NCBI GenBank assembly: GCA_014728015.1
Contig: WJMI01000164.1
Coordinates: 1 to 45,279, forward strand
Direction: 5' to 3'
DNA: 45,279 nt
Source: Chitinivibrionales bacterium
GTDB taxonomy: Bacteria; Fibrobacterota; Chitinivibrionia; Chitinivibrionales; WJMI01
Position numbers and translations under genes: made by a program. The notes under the pieces were generated by a model, which was not told the DNA's origin, searched no databases, and was given only the letters and a program-made list of their open reading frames with translations. Shown piece by piece: positions 7,888-16,175 of this stretch (within the stretch, counting starts at the first letter, position 1; the number at the start of each line of letters is the position of its first letter).

Positions 7888-10835
7888 TAGAACTCCGCTT
7901 TCAGTCCGATAGACGGTATCGAATACTGGTAGGCGTATCTCTTGTTCTCCGTGCCGGTCTCATAATCGTACGGCTCGGCACTGTTGAATATTGCGAGCTG
8001 CGGGCTCTTGTACAGGAAGTAGTTGATATTGAAGAAATCGACGTAGGCCGTGAACATCCACTTCTCGAACACGAATTTCTTGTCAATTCGCAGATCAAGC
8101 TGGAACGTCGGCGGCAGGCGTGTCGAGCGCGCTTCTCCTTCTTCCCGATCGAAGAAATGCAGGTGTTCGCGGTAGACCGAGCCGATAACCGGTGTCTGCG
8201 GGTCGCCCGTGGTGTACTGGAGCTTGAACCCGGCCTCCCAGTTCCGGGGAAGCCGCCAGCTGCCCACCGCGATCACGTTGTGCGTCTGATCTTTGCTGTA
8301 TAGCGCCCAGTCGTCTTCCTGGTAATCGAAATACTCGCTGCGGGAGAGCGAATACGCCAGCCACCCGAAGAACCGCTCGCTCTGATCGTGGCGGAGCATG
8401 AATTCCAGGCCGTACATGCGGCGCTTGCCATTGTCAAGAAACAGGCGCGAGCCGCCGGCAAGGTCGGTGCTGTCCGCGTACCGCGCGACCTTCCACTGCA
8501 TGTTGTAGTATCCCTGGACATCGGTGTGAACCAGGTCGGTGGCCTGCCACTCGTGGCCGAGCACGTAATGCGATGCGCGCGTGGCCGAGAGCGCGGGGTC
8601 GCCCCAGTCGGGGTGAATGGACTGGCCCATGGGCTCCGGGGTCTGGCTGTAGTTGCCGGTCGCCAGCTTGAGCGTGTGATCAGGAATAACTTCGTACCGG
8701 CAGGTCAGACGGAATGACGGTTCCCCTGAGAAACGCGTCTCGTTTTCCATGAAACCATAGTCCCAGAATTCCGGCACGTTGGCGCCCCGATAATCGAGCT
8801 CGGGAAAAAAATCGTACCGGATGCCCGGAATGATCAGCAGTTGTTCAACAGGCCGCCACTCCAGATTGAGATAGCCCCCTATCACACCGAACACCCAGTT
8901 ATCGGTAGTGTCGGCGTTGATTTCATTCGTTGCATCGATCAACACCAGTTCCATGTTGTAGGGCATGACCTGTGCATCGGCGCCGACATTCACCTGAAAC
9001 TGATCTCCCGGTTTCACGCTGACCTGGTCGCGCAGGTAATGCATCCACAGGTTCTCGGTCGATCGAAACGCTCCGCCGCCCGCTACTTCCGACTGCGCGC
9101 GCGTGGTCGACAGCCGAAGCGCATTGGTGACCGCGTCGGTGACCTTCCAGTCCCACCCCAGAAGGCCCATATGGAACAGAATCTCCACATTGAACGCATC
9201 TTTGGCATCGGATATCTCCGAGCTCCCGCCGCGTATCTCGCTGGTAATCAGCTCGAGCCCGTCCTTGACACCAAATCCGGTAACATACACGTGCTGGTTT
9301 TCGGTGATGTCAATGTCGGTGCGCAGGATATAATCCCAGTAGTAGGGCGCGGTGGTCAAGACAAACACCTGCGGGTTCCGGCTGACTCCGAACTTGATGA
9401 GGTCGCCGATGAAACTTCGCCGGACCTCCCCCAGCATGGAGACTTTCTTGTTTTTGCTCACCGGGCCTTCCACGAACAGCGCGCCGTCAAGGAAATTGGC
9501 ATCCGCATATCCGTGCCACCGGTCGGTCTTGGGACGGCGCCCGGTTACTTCGATGATACCCGCCACGGCCCCGCCGTACCGCGAGCCCCAGCCCCCGGGA
9601 TAGAAATCGACCGCCTCGAGCGCATCGGAGTTGTAGGTCGACTTGATACCTCCGAAATGGAAAAGCAATGGAATCTCAACCCCGTCCAGGAAAAACCGGG
9701 AATCGCCCGTCGATGCGCCGCGCACGACTATCTGCGACGAACCAAACGTGGGGCGCGCCACGCCCGGCAGGGCCTGCACGACCTTTACCGCATCCCCGCC
9801 CAGCCCGGGGACCTTCTTGACCTCGTGCAAGGTCAACTGGCGCCGGCTCACTTCCTTCTTCTCTTTCTTGCCGTATACTACAATTTCGTAGTCGGAATAC
9901 GAAACGCGATTGAGGCGGTAGGTGACCATGGTCTCCTGGGACGGCATGATGACTTCACGCTCGCGGAATTCCTCATAGCCCGTGGCCGGCACGGCGACCT
10001 CGATCGTGCAGGCAGGCAGCGAATAGAACCGAAACGCCCCAAGCGAATCGGTAATCGTCACCAGCCGGTCCTCTTCGAGGCCCTGCCCCTCGAACTGGCC
10101 CAGGCGCTCTCGATAGGCGCTGAACGGAACCGGCAGCGAGGTGTCTGACACGGTGTCAACAAAGGAAACGACCACCATGGCATCGGCAATGGGAGAGCGG
10201 GTGCCGCGCTCGACCAGCCTGCCGCTGAAATTGACATACTTCTCGACCCTCTCCACGATCTCCTGAAGCGTAAACGCATACTCATACTGAATAAGCACCG
10301 GTATCGGCTCGCCCTCGGAGATGGCCGGGGTAAACTCGAATTGTCTCAACGCATCCGCGGCGCTTTTGTCCAGCACCGGGTGCACGCCGCGCACTACCGC
10401 GACACTGTCCACGGTCCCGCTGTCACTCACGACCACGTCCAGAAGCACTGCTCCCTGGATCCCCCGGCCGTAGATCTCCGGCGGATATCGGGCATCGACC
10501 CGCTTCACGATTTCGGGCATGCGCTCGATAGGCGGCAGCTCGTCTTCGACAACCACGGTAGTGTCTTCCGCAACAATAGCAGCCATGCTGCCGGCCGGCG
10601 CAATCGATGCTGAATCCTCTGCCCGCGCGGCGGTGGCCGGGACTTCCTCGAGCTCAATTTCCGGCGCATCGACATGAGCAGCCGCTTCTTCTTCTACGCC
10701 ATCACCGGGAGGGAGCTTGACGGCCGCATCGGTCGAATCGGCCGCAAACACGCAGCAGGCACACCACCCGATTACGCCCAGGACGCGCGCGCGCCGCAAT
10801 GCCTCAGAAGAGTTGTAAATGTCCTCGAGTACCAC
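7887..10835 (-). CDS. TonB-dependent outer-membrane receptor with an N-terminal TonB C-terminal-type domain
   Basis: About 982 residues from GTG 10835, chosen because AAAGGA lies six bases upstream and the start then follows the previous gene's stop by 17 bases; the open frame continues to 11138 but there overlaps that gene. A signal peptide (ARVLGVIGWCACCVFAA) is followed by an acidic linker, then a TonB_C-like domain at about 105-190 (YPPEIYGRGIQGAVLLDVVV, FEFTPAISEGEPIPVLI). A carboxypeptidase-regulatory-like domain follows at about 200-290. The plug lies near 330-430 (VPGLGGDAVKVVQALPGV, VVRGASTGDSRFFLDGVEIP), and a beta barrel runs to the end, finishing in an aromatic-ending strand (SIGLKAEF). 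It would import a large ligand across the outer membrane. The TonB-like domain is unusual. Confidence 0.88.
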   Translation of the reverse strand: MVLEDIYNSSEALRRARVLGVIGWCACCVFAADSTDAAVKLPPGDGVEEEAAAHVDAPEIELEEVPATAARAEDSASIAPAGSMAAIVAEDTTVVVEDELPPIERMPEIVKRVDARYPPEIYGRGIQGAVLLDVVVSDSGTVDSVAVVRGVHPVLDKSAADALRQFEFTPAISEGEPIPVLIQYEYAFTLQEIVERVEKYVNFSGRLVERGTRSPIADAMVVVSFVDTVSDTSLPVPFSAYRERLGQFEGQGLEEDRLVTITDSLGAFRFYSLPACTIEVAVPATGYEEFREREVIMPSQETMVTYRLNRVSYSDYEIVVYGKKEKKEVSRRQLTLHEVKKVPGLGGDAVKVVQALPGVARPTFGSSQIVVRGASTGDSRFFLDGVEIPLLFHFGGIKSTYNSDALEAVDFYPGGWGSRYGGAVAGIIEVTGRRPKTDRWHGYADANFLDGALFVEGPVSKNKKVSMLGEVRRSFIGDLIKFGVSRNPQVFVLTTAPYYWDYILRTDIDITENQHVYVTGFGVKDGLELITSEIRGGSSEISDAKDAFNVEILFHMGLLGWDWKVTDAVTNALRLSTTRAQSEVAGGGAFRSTENLWMHYLRDQVSVKPGDQFQVNVGADAQVMPYNMELVLIDATNEINADTTDNWVFGVIGGYLNLEWRPVEQLLIIPGIRYDFFPELDYRGANVPEFWDYGFMENETRFSGEPSFRLTCRYEVIPDHTLKLATGNYSQTPEPMGQSIHPDWGDPALSATRASHYVLGHEWQATDLVHTDVQGYYNMQWKVARYADSTDLAGGSRLFLDNGKRRMYGLEFMLRHDQSERFFGWLAYSLSRSEYFDYQEDDWALYSKDQTHNVIAVGSWRLPRNWEAGFKLQYTTGDPQTPVIGSVYREHLHFFDREEGEARSTRLPPTFQLDLRIDKKFVFEKWMFTAYVDFFNINYFLYKSPQLAIFNSAEPYDYETGTENKRYAYQYSIPSIGLKAEF

Positions 10836-10852
10836 TGACAATCCTTTGCCTG

Positions 10853-11581
10853 TCAGAACCTTACCCTGAGTGATACGCCGGCTGTACCGTCGGCGCGCGC
10901 TATCGGCACAATGGTAATGCGTTTTGCTTCCCGTGCCTCGCCAACAACGCCAATCCGCTTGAGATAGAGATACGAATAGATACCGGCAAATGCCCACGCA
11001 GCATCGGCGGCGATGCCGACCCCTGTCGCGGCGCCGGCAAGAAGCTCGTCGCTTATGTATTCCTTCGCGGTATCTGTATACATGCGCAGGAGAAACGGTG
11101 CAAAGGAAAGCGCGCCCGCCGCCGCGGTCAGCCCCCATCCCGAGAAGTAGATCGTCCAGGAGAGATTGCGCGGCGCATCCTCGTGCATGAACCGCTCAAA
11201 TGCATCCGCCACTTCAGACGTTCTCATGCACGCCATCGGCGGGCCGGCATAGCGAAGGCCTGAGGCCAGAAGAGAAGGGCTGAGCAGGGCAAGCTGATCT
11301 TCCAGGTCCTCCGGGCCAAGCTTCTGGCTTTGGGGAAGTATCAGCCCGTATTGAATGATCGCGCCTGAGAGAAAAAGCGCATTCCCCGCAAACACGGCCG
11401 AGCGCTTCTGCTGCACAATCGATGACACGCGACCCGGCCGCGCTTCTGACTGTGTGCTTCTCGGCTCCCCGACGGACACTCCAAGTGTCTCGGACGGAAC
11501 CGCCCCGGGGGAGTTCTCTGATCCTGAAGGTGCAGCTATCAGGAAGGTTGCGCAAAGTATGGGTAGAAATGGTTTGTACAC
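10853..11581 (-). CDS. Membrane protein of unknown function, first gene of the receptor row
   Basis: 242 residues from a GTG at 11581 with AGGA upstream. The first 20 residues look like a signal peptide (FLPILCATFLIAAPSG). A Ser/Gly/Pro-rich linker follows, then hydrophobic stretches AVFAGNALFLSGAIIQYGLIL, WTIYFSGWGLTAAAGALSFAPFLL and AGAATGVGIAADAAWAFAGIYSYLYL, consistent with three membrane segments. It ends in a strand-like SLRVRF. No family is recognised. It lies 17 bases upstream of the receptor start and probably shares its transcript, so a role in the same transport system is plausible but unproven. Confidence 0.55.
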   Translation of the reverse strand: MYKPFLPILCATFLIAAPSGSENSPGAVPSETLGVSVGEPRSTQSEARPGRVSSIVQQKRSAVFAGNALFLSGAIIQYGLILPQSQKLGPEDLEDQLALLSPSLLASGLRYAGPPMACMRTSEVADAFERFMHEDAPRNLSWTIYFSGWGLTAAAGALSFAPFLLRMYTDTAKEYISDELLAGAATGVGIAADAAWAFAGIYSYLYLKRIGVVGEAREAKRITIVPIARADGTAGVSLRVRF

Positions 11582-11613
11582 GTTTCAGGATTCCTCTTGC
11601 GCCATAAACATGG

Positions 11614-11626
11614 GCCTGCAAAATAC
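11614..11626 (-). promoter_or_regulatory. Candidate -10/leader element for the 11581 gene
   Basis: Minus-strand GTATTTTGCAGGC, nearly identical to GTATATTGCAGGC at 5350-5362 and at the same 33-base distance from the start codon. Both genes then have a GAGGAATCC-type Shine-Dalgarno sequence. No clear -35 box is seen. Confidence 0.35.
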
Positions 11627-11802
11627 AATCAAAGTCGATGTGCCTGCCCCGGAGTTCTTCCGGCTTCCCATGCGTGAAAGCAATGTTGAAAGCGCTGGAG
11701 TGCCCGCAGTCTCGGCATATGTGTAGGCCTCTATCATATCGTCAAGACTTAAGCGGTTCAAAACAGGGGTGCATTTAAAGCTAATTTACTGCCAATAAAG
11801 AA

Positions 11803-11825
11803 GTTAACCCTGGTCCGACCCAATT
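11803..11825. repeat. Short GGGTCGGACCAGGGTTAAC-type element, possible mobile-element relic
   Basis: This 23-base stretch lies in the AT-rich 256-base gap downstream of the FISUMP gene. Its minus strand reads AATTGGGTCGGACCAGGGTT then AAC, and contains the small dyad GGTC-G-GACC. It resembles GGGTCAGACC-type sequences that I associate with IS200/REP-type elements in many genomes, but no transposase is present and only one copy is visible. The rest of the gap holds no gene. Confidence 0.2.
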
Positions 11826-11837
11826 ACACAATTTCAG

Positions 11838-13139
11838 CTACGGATCCCGAACCAACCGAACAGAAAACCCAAACTGCTTAAGGTAGTTGTAGCTGTTCAG
11901 GGTCTCATAGTCGTAGTACAGGTAAAACAGGAATGCGAGTGCTCCACCATACTCCGGATTTGTTGTCGCGCTCCACCAGTATGCATAGCTACTCTGGTTG
12001 ACGAAACTGCCATAGTGGTCACGAGAACCGGCCGGAAGAGCCGAAAAACCGGAACTGTTGTTGCCACTCGGGCCGTTGCCAACATCGCCTGCCTGGCTCG
12101 CAAGATCCCATGCCGTCTTCGCGGCCAGTGACTTGCCTATCTTGTTAGCGCTGGTGCTCCCGTCCCAGTTGTACCCGTTGGCTATCAAGTACTCCTCCAG
12201 TTGCGTCCAATCGTCGTAAGTGGGAATGCGCCACCCCCCTGTCGCGCGAGTCAGCTTGCCCGTATTCAGTACATACCAGTTATACAACGCGCCCCATTTC
12301 TCCTGAATGGCCGGCGTGGAGCTGTTGTCGTAGAAGCAATATCCGGGGGTGGTGAGATTCGACCACGCGGTGGCATCTGTTACGAGGGGAATGGCGCTGC
12401 CGTCATTGTACTTCGTGGCGCGAAGGTTCTCTACTGTCCATACCTGATTTCCAATCCGCACGGTCTGATACTCGTTCCCGTCCGCATCCGTCACGTTCCC
12501 GGCATTGGGAACCATCTTCACCACGATACCACTCGTATCAGACGTTTTGATGGAATCTCGATAATCTATCTGCCCCTCTTTTACGACAAGCATTTCGTCA
12601 GAGATTTCCGAAGATACCTTCATCTGCTTGGCCAAAGCGGAACTACCATTTGAAACACGTTTTCGTTCTATTGAAACAGCACTATAAGGAGCCAACTTGA
12701 TTATATGGTGTTCTTTCCCGACAGACACTCTGGCGAAGAAGATGCCTGCGGACGGGAGAGGTAGTTTCATTGCATGTGTGCCTGAACCGTAGGCTTGCTT
12801 CGTGTGGAAGATCCGCCTGCCGCCAATCGTATGGATGCTAATCTCGACTGATGTATTCTCGAATACATGTAGGGTTATCTTCCCGCTTTGAAGCCGAACA
12901 GAACCCGCGGTCATTGCGGCGCTTTGTACATTCTGTCGTATTTGCGACGAGTTGTCGGTAAGAGTGAAGCTTCCATCAGCTCCCGACGTTGTGGATATAC
13001 CCGCGACCACAAGTGTTACCGTTGCTCCGGAAATTCCAGCGCCGCCGCTGTCCTTGACAACTCCGCTAATGTTCATTGCCTGGGCCATGCAAAGCACTGA
13101 TGCCAGGAAAACCGCAGTAACAGTTTTGGACGAAATCAC
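11838..13139 (-). CDS. Exported FISUMP-domain protein
   Basis: 433 residues from a GTG with GGGGAGG upstream. Order of parts: signal peptide (1-21), carboxypeptidase-regulatory-like domain (22-62, ISGVVKDSGGAGISGATVTL), an internal sorting-tail-like strand region (about 95-150, VEISIHTIGGRRIF ... AGIFFARVSV), a linker, and a FISUMP domain (about 217-433). Hallmarks of the last are DADGNEYQTVRIGNQVW, NWYVLNTGKL, GWRIPTYDDW and FSVRLVRDP. The domain is a hugely expanded family in Fibrobacter, without an established enzymatic role; it may bind ligands at the surface. Codon use is visibly AT-richer than the neighbours', and the gene splits the tonB operon from the receptor row, which suggests a later insertion. 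Confidence 0.88.
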   Translation of the reverse strand: MISSKTVTAVFLASVLCMAQAMNISGVVKDSGGAGISGATVTLVVAGISTTSGADGSFTLTDNSSQIRQNVQSAAMTAGSVRLQSGKITLHVFENTSVEISIHTIGGRRIFHTKQAYGSGTHAMKLPLPSAGIFFARVSVGKEHHIIKLAPYSAVSIERKRVSNGSSALAKQMKVSSEISDEMLVVKEGQIDYRDSIKTSDTSGIVVKMVPNAGNVTDADGNEYQTVRIGNQVWTVENLRATKYNDGSAIPLVTDATAWSNLTTPGYCFYDNSSTPAIQEKWGALYNWYVLNTGKLTRATGGWRIPTYDDWTQLEEYLIANGYNWDGSTSANKIGKSLAAKTAWDLASQAGDVGNGPSGNNSSGFSALPAGSRDHYGSFVNQSSYAYWWSATTNPEYGGALAFLFYLYYDYETLNSYNYLKQFGFSVRLVRDP

Positions 13140-13173
13140 GGAATACCTCCCCGGGTCTGATCGTACATTTCAA

Positions 13174-13201
13174 ATTATCAACCAGCCAAAGCGCCTGTCA
13201 G
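13174..13201 (-). promoter_or_regulatory. Sigma-70 promoter of the FISUMP gene
   Basis: On the minus strand CTGACA (13196-13201) and GATAAT (13174-13179) are separated by 16 bases; each matches its consensus at five of six positions. Transcription would start near 13167, giving a leader of about 28 bases with a GGGGAGG Shine-Dalgarno sequence. It lies just past the tonB stop codon. Confidence 0.55.
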
Positions 13202-13213
13202 CAGGAAACAAAA

Positions 13214-13993
13214 TCACGTCCCGAGAAGCTCGAACCGAATGGGGATGGTAATCCATACGGCCACCGGCCGTCCGTCCCGGGTTGCCGGCTCAAAAAGCGC
13301 ATCGAAACACGCGGCGCGCGCAACCTCGGCCGACCCGTACCCGAGGTCCTGCTGTACAACTGCTTTCTTTACTTTGCCGTCCACATCAATAAGCACTTTC
13401 ACCTTGATCACGCCCTCAACCTGGTTTTCGCGCATCTCGGCCGTGTACTCCGGCCGCGGTTTTCTGAGGTAGCGCGGATTTGTCTCGACGGTCGTGACTG
13501 ACACCAGCTCCCCGACAATGTCCTTCCTGGTAGCCTCAACATCATCGATTTCCTTGTTGATGGTATTGCCCAGCTTGCCGATAACCGCATCGGAAAGCTT
13601 TCCGCCCGCGCCAATACCCGTGCTGTAGACCTTTTTGAGGCCGTAAATGCGCCGGGTCTGGCGTTTTGGAGACCGTTTCCGGATATCATCCTCTTTCTGC
13701 TTCAGCTGGGGCTTGTCGCTCAAATCCACCGGTTTGTCTTTTTTCTTGACTTTCTTCGGCTCTTTCTTGACAACGGGCGGTTTCTTCTCTTCGATGACGA
13801 ACCGCGCCCGTATGCGCGACATGCGCTCCTTGATATCGATTTCCTCAGGCTCGACGGTCGTGAAATACGCTCCCATCCCGAGAAAGGCCGACACCGTGAC
13901 CACCAGCACAGCCTTGAAAAGCCCTTCGACCAGGCCGGCATGGGTCGGTACATACAGCTCGTATGCCTTGAGGGATGGTGCTTTGTCCTGCAC
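13214..13993 (-). CDS. tonB: Energy transducer TonB
   Basis: 259 residues. A single membrane anchor lies at about 24-46 (LFKAVLVVTVSAFLGMGAYF). Next comes a charged Lys/Pro-rich periplasmic stretch (about 68-110, many KKEP/KKKDKP units) and a long linker. The TonB C-terminal domain spans about 170-259: PRPEYTAEMRENQVEGVIKV, LIDVDGKVKKAVV and FEPATRDGRPVAVWITIPIRF. It couples the ExbB/ExbD motor to outer-membrane receptors, presumably including the one at 7887-10835. It is last in exbB-exbD-exbD-tonB, three bases after the second exbD. Confidence 0.9.
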   Translation of the reverse strand: MQDKAPSLKAYELYVPTHAGLVEGLFKAVLVVTVSAFLGMGAYFTTVEPEEIDIKERMSRIRARFVIEEKKPPVVKKEPKKVKKKDKPVDLSDKPQLKQKEDDIRKRSPKRQTRRIYGLKKVYSTGIGAGGKLSDAVIGKLGNTINKEIDDVEATRKDIVGELVSVTTVETNPRYLRKPRPEYTAEMRENQVEGVIKVKVLIDVDGKVKKAVVQQDLGYGSAEVARAACFDALFEPATRDGRPVAVWITIPIRFELLGT

Positions 13994-13996
13994 GGG

Positions 13997-14467
13997 CTAT
14001 TCCTCTTCAAACGTGAGCACCGTGAAATCCGCAAAACCGGCTCTGCTGCACGAATACATCACGCGTTTCACAATATTGAACTCCACTTCTTTGTCGGTCT
14101 GAATCATCACCTCAGGGGCCTTGGCGGTGTCGTCGCATTTTTCCCGCTCGACCCGCATCCAGTCGTACAGAGTTGGTATCAGAAGCGAATCCGCGTCTGC
14201 GAAACTCTCGAGCGCGGCCAGCACGTTGCCGTCGGCAACCACCGCGTTTCTCGTGATTTCGATTGAGCAGGTCGGCCGGGGCGGCTTCTCCGATGTAGAG
14301 ACCGGCAGCTCCAGGTCCGGCGACGGCGTAACGAGGTTGCCCTCGACCGAAAAACTCTTGATAAGGAACACCAGCAGAATAGTCATGACATCCACCAGCG
14401 ATGTCAACTGGGGACGGAACGTGCTGCTTCCCGGTTCCTGAGCGTGGCTGACAGCAGGTATTCGCAT
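13997..14467 (-). CDS. exbD: ExbD/TolR-type biopolymer transport protein (second copy)
   Basis: 156 residues from ATG 14467, one base after the stop of the first exbD. One membrane segment (about 24-40, LVDVMTILLVFLIKSFS) carries Asp26, the position of the proton-carrying Asp of ExbD/TolR. The periplasmic domain ends with PEVMIQTDKEVEFNIVKRVM and a FADFTVLT strand, as in ExbD. Residues CSIEITRNAVVADGN align with the region after the membrane helix. The sequence differs clearly from the first copy, so the two may form a heteromeric plug for the ExbB pore or serve different partners. Confidence 0.85.
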   Translation of the reverse strand: MRIPAVSHAQEPGSSTFRPQLTSLVDVMTILLVFLIKSFSVEGNLVTPSPDLELPVSTSEKPPRPTCSIEITRNAVVADGNVLAALESFADADSLLIPTLYDWMRVEREKCDDTAKAPEVMIQTDKEVEFNIVKRVMYSCSRAGFADFTVLTFEEE

Positions 14468-14468
14468 C

Positions 14469-14960
14469 CTAGAGTTCTCTCCGGCTCTCGTCGGTGGCGC
14501 TCGACAGGCCGATCTTGGGAAACCCGAGCGCACGGCAGGCATCCATAATACGCACCACATGTTTGAACGTGATCCGGTCGCGTACCGCCAGAATGACCTC
14601 ATCCTTGATTTCCACGTCCTCGCGATGCGCCCGCAGCCGTGCCGCCATACCATCGACATCGTACCGCCCGGCAACAAGCCCGAGCGAATCGAGCATGCGC
14701 TCGCCGTGCGTGATGGCCAGATAGTCGGGCGCAACCACCACCGTCAGCTTCAGCTTGGGTTTCCCCGAGGATGCATCCAGGCCGGTGCCCACATTGGGCG
14801 GAAGGGAGAACTCGATTATGGCCAGGTGGGTGAATACCGCCATTGACACGAGAAACGGTATCAGGATGATGAACATGTTCATCACCGGCGTGACATCAAT
14901 GTCCGCCGCCTCGGCTGCTTCGGAGGGCGACCGTTCGCGCGTGAACGAGAGCGGGGTCAT
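14469..14960 (-). CDS. exbD: ExbD/TolR-type biopolymer transport protein (first copy)
   Basis: 163 residues. After a short cytoplasmic part, DIDVTPVMNMFIILIPFLVSM forms the single membrane helix with Asp22 at its start, the ExbD/TolR proton-site position. The periplasmic domain has the usual VVVAPDYLAITHGERM strand pair and DEVILAVRDRITFKHVVRIM near the end. The start overlaps the ExbB stop by four bases (ATGA), so the two are coupled. It works with ExbB and TonB to use proton flow for outer-membrane transport. Confidence 0.88.
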   Translation of the reverse strand: MTPLSFTRERSPSEAAEAADIDVTPVMNMFIILIPFLVSMAVFTHLAIIEFSLPPNVGTGLDASSGKPKLKLTVVVAPDYLAITHGERMLDSLGLVAGRYDVDGMAARLRAHREDVEIKDEVILAVRDRITFKHVVRIMDACRALGFPKIGLSSATDESRREL

Positions 14961-15589
14961 GAGCGCTTCTTCTTGAAGTAATTCAAGGTCCGCACGACAG
15001 CTTCATCCAGGTCTTTCACCTTGCGCTCGCGGAGATTGGACAGCATGGTATACATGATCATGCAGGGGACGGCCACGATGAGCCCGAATGCCGTGGTGTT
15101 CATGGCCTGCGAAATGCCCCGCGCGAGCATGGTGGCTTTCTGAGTGGCTTCCACGGCCGCCAGCGAGCTGAATGAAACCTGAAGCCCGGAAATGGTGCCG
15201 AGGAGCCCGAGAAGCGTGGCAATATTGGCGAACAGGGCGAGGTAGTTCAGCCGCTGCGACATCTTGGGCATCTCCCGTATCGCGGCCTCTTCCACGCCCT
15301 CGCGGATATCTTCGACCGGCATGTCGGCATCGAACCGCTCGAAAGCCGTCCGGAGAAGCACATCCACCGGCGCTTTTCTGCAGCATACGATCCGCCGCGC
15401 CTCATCGGTGCTGCCCGCATTCATGGCTTTTGCCAGCTCGGCGGCCATCCGGACGCCCTGGCTGCGACAGATGACGAAATAGAATATCAACCGTTCCACC
15501 ACGACGGCGCACGCGACGGCAAGCACGACCAGAATGACCCACATGAACGGTCCGCCGGCGTTAAACTGCCGGGCAATTGTGTCAAGCAT
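14957..15589 (-). CDS. exbB: ExbB/TolQ/MotA-type proton channel protein
   Basis: 210 residues with three membrane segments: about 15-41 (FMWVILVVLAVACAVVVERL), about 125-150 (LALFANIATLLGLLGTISGL) and about 165-190 (FGLIVAVPCMIMYTMLS). GLLGTISGL and the following MARGISQAMNTTAFGLIVAVP match the conserved ExbB/TolQ core, with the conserved Thr in the second helix. It forms the pentameric proton channel of the TonB motor. It is first in the operon; an AGCAGGT Shine-Dalgarno sequence precedes ATG 15589. Confidence 0.9.
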   Translation of the reverse strand: MLDTIARQFNAGGPFMWVILVVLAVACAVVVERLIFYFVICRSQGVRMAAELAKAMNAGSTDEARRIVCCRKAPVDVLLRTAFERFDADMPVEDIREGVEEAAIREMPKMSQRLNYLALFANIATLLGLLGTISGLQVSFSSLAAVEATQKATMLARGISQAMNTTAFGLIVAVPCMIMYTMLSNLRERKVKDLDEAVVRTLNYFKKKRS

Positions 15590-15669
15590 ACCTGCTCACT
15601 TCCTAGTCCGGCATCGCCGGAGAAATACATGGTATCCATGGGCCCCGCCATGGACGCAAAAACGTACCA

Positions 15670-15709
15670 GAAAATAAGAAATGGGCGCTGGACTTCCGGC
15701 ACCCATTTC
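15670..15709 (-). terminator. Intrinsic terminator after the coiled-coil gene
   Basis: On the minus strand GAAATGGG (15702-15709) pairs with CCCATTTC (15679-15686), extended by a weaker inner pair, and is followed by TTATTTTCT. It lies 29 bases past the stop of the gene at 15738 and separates it from exbB. Confidence 0.5.
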
Positions 15710-15737
15710 CGTGGTATTCCCGAACGAAGAATACGGT

Positions 15738-16175
15738 TCAATCCGGCATTTCGTCACTCTCCAACAGAAGTCTATCAGCTTTCTCATCTTTGCTGTCGGC
15801 GGCTTCCTCGATTTCGCGGACCCGCACGGACAGATCCCTTGCCTTGTCCGCGAGCTCATCCGCGGTAGCACGGGCGCGGGCAATTGCCGCGCGCTCCTCT
15901 CCGGCCGGGATGTCGTCCTGCTCCTCGAAATACGGGCCATCCTCGAGCGAAGCCGCGCGCTCGCGAAGCTTTAGCGCGGCATTCTCCATCTCTTCGAGCT
16001 CTCGGTCAAGCCGTTCTGCTATGCGGCGAAGCCGAGCGGCATCCCGTCGAAGCTGCCGCGCTTCATGGCGCACCGTGCCGATATCGTGTGTGCCTGCATC
16101 GAGTTCGTCGTCCCGGGCGAGGCTTACCCCAATACAGCACGCGACACAGGCAGCAGCTACAAGCGACTTAATCAT
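15738..16175 (-). CDS. Exported coiled-coil protein of unknown function
   Basis: About 145 residues from ATG 16175, which has GAGG seven bases upstream; a TTG start at 16196 is possible but weaker. A signal peptide (MIKSLVAAACVACCIGVSLA) is followed by an almost entirely helical, Arg/Glu/Ala-rich sequence with heptad-like spacing (LRRDAARLRRIAERLDREL, EEMENAALKLRERAASL). A short acidic break lies near 95-105. This suggests a periplasmic coiled coil. No family is named. It precedes the exbB operon on the same strand, but a terminator-like hairpin separates them. Confidence 0.6.
   Translation of the reverse strand: MIKSLVAAACVACCIGVSLARDDELDAGTHDIGTVRHEARQLRRDAARLRRIAERLDRELEEMENAALKLRERAASLEDGPYFEEQDDIPAGEERAAIARARATADELADKARDLSVRVREIEEAADSKDEKADRLLLESDEMPD

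Noticed and set aside
8841-10148. Open frame antisense to the TonB-dependent receptor
   Set aside because: No signal or domain, wholly within the receptor.
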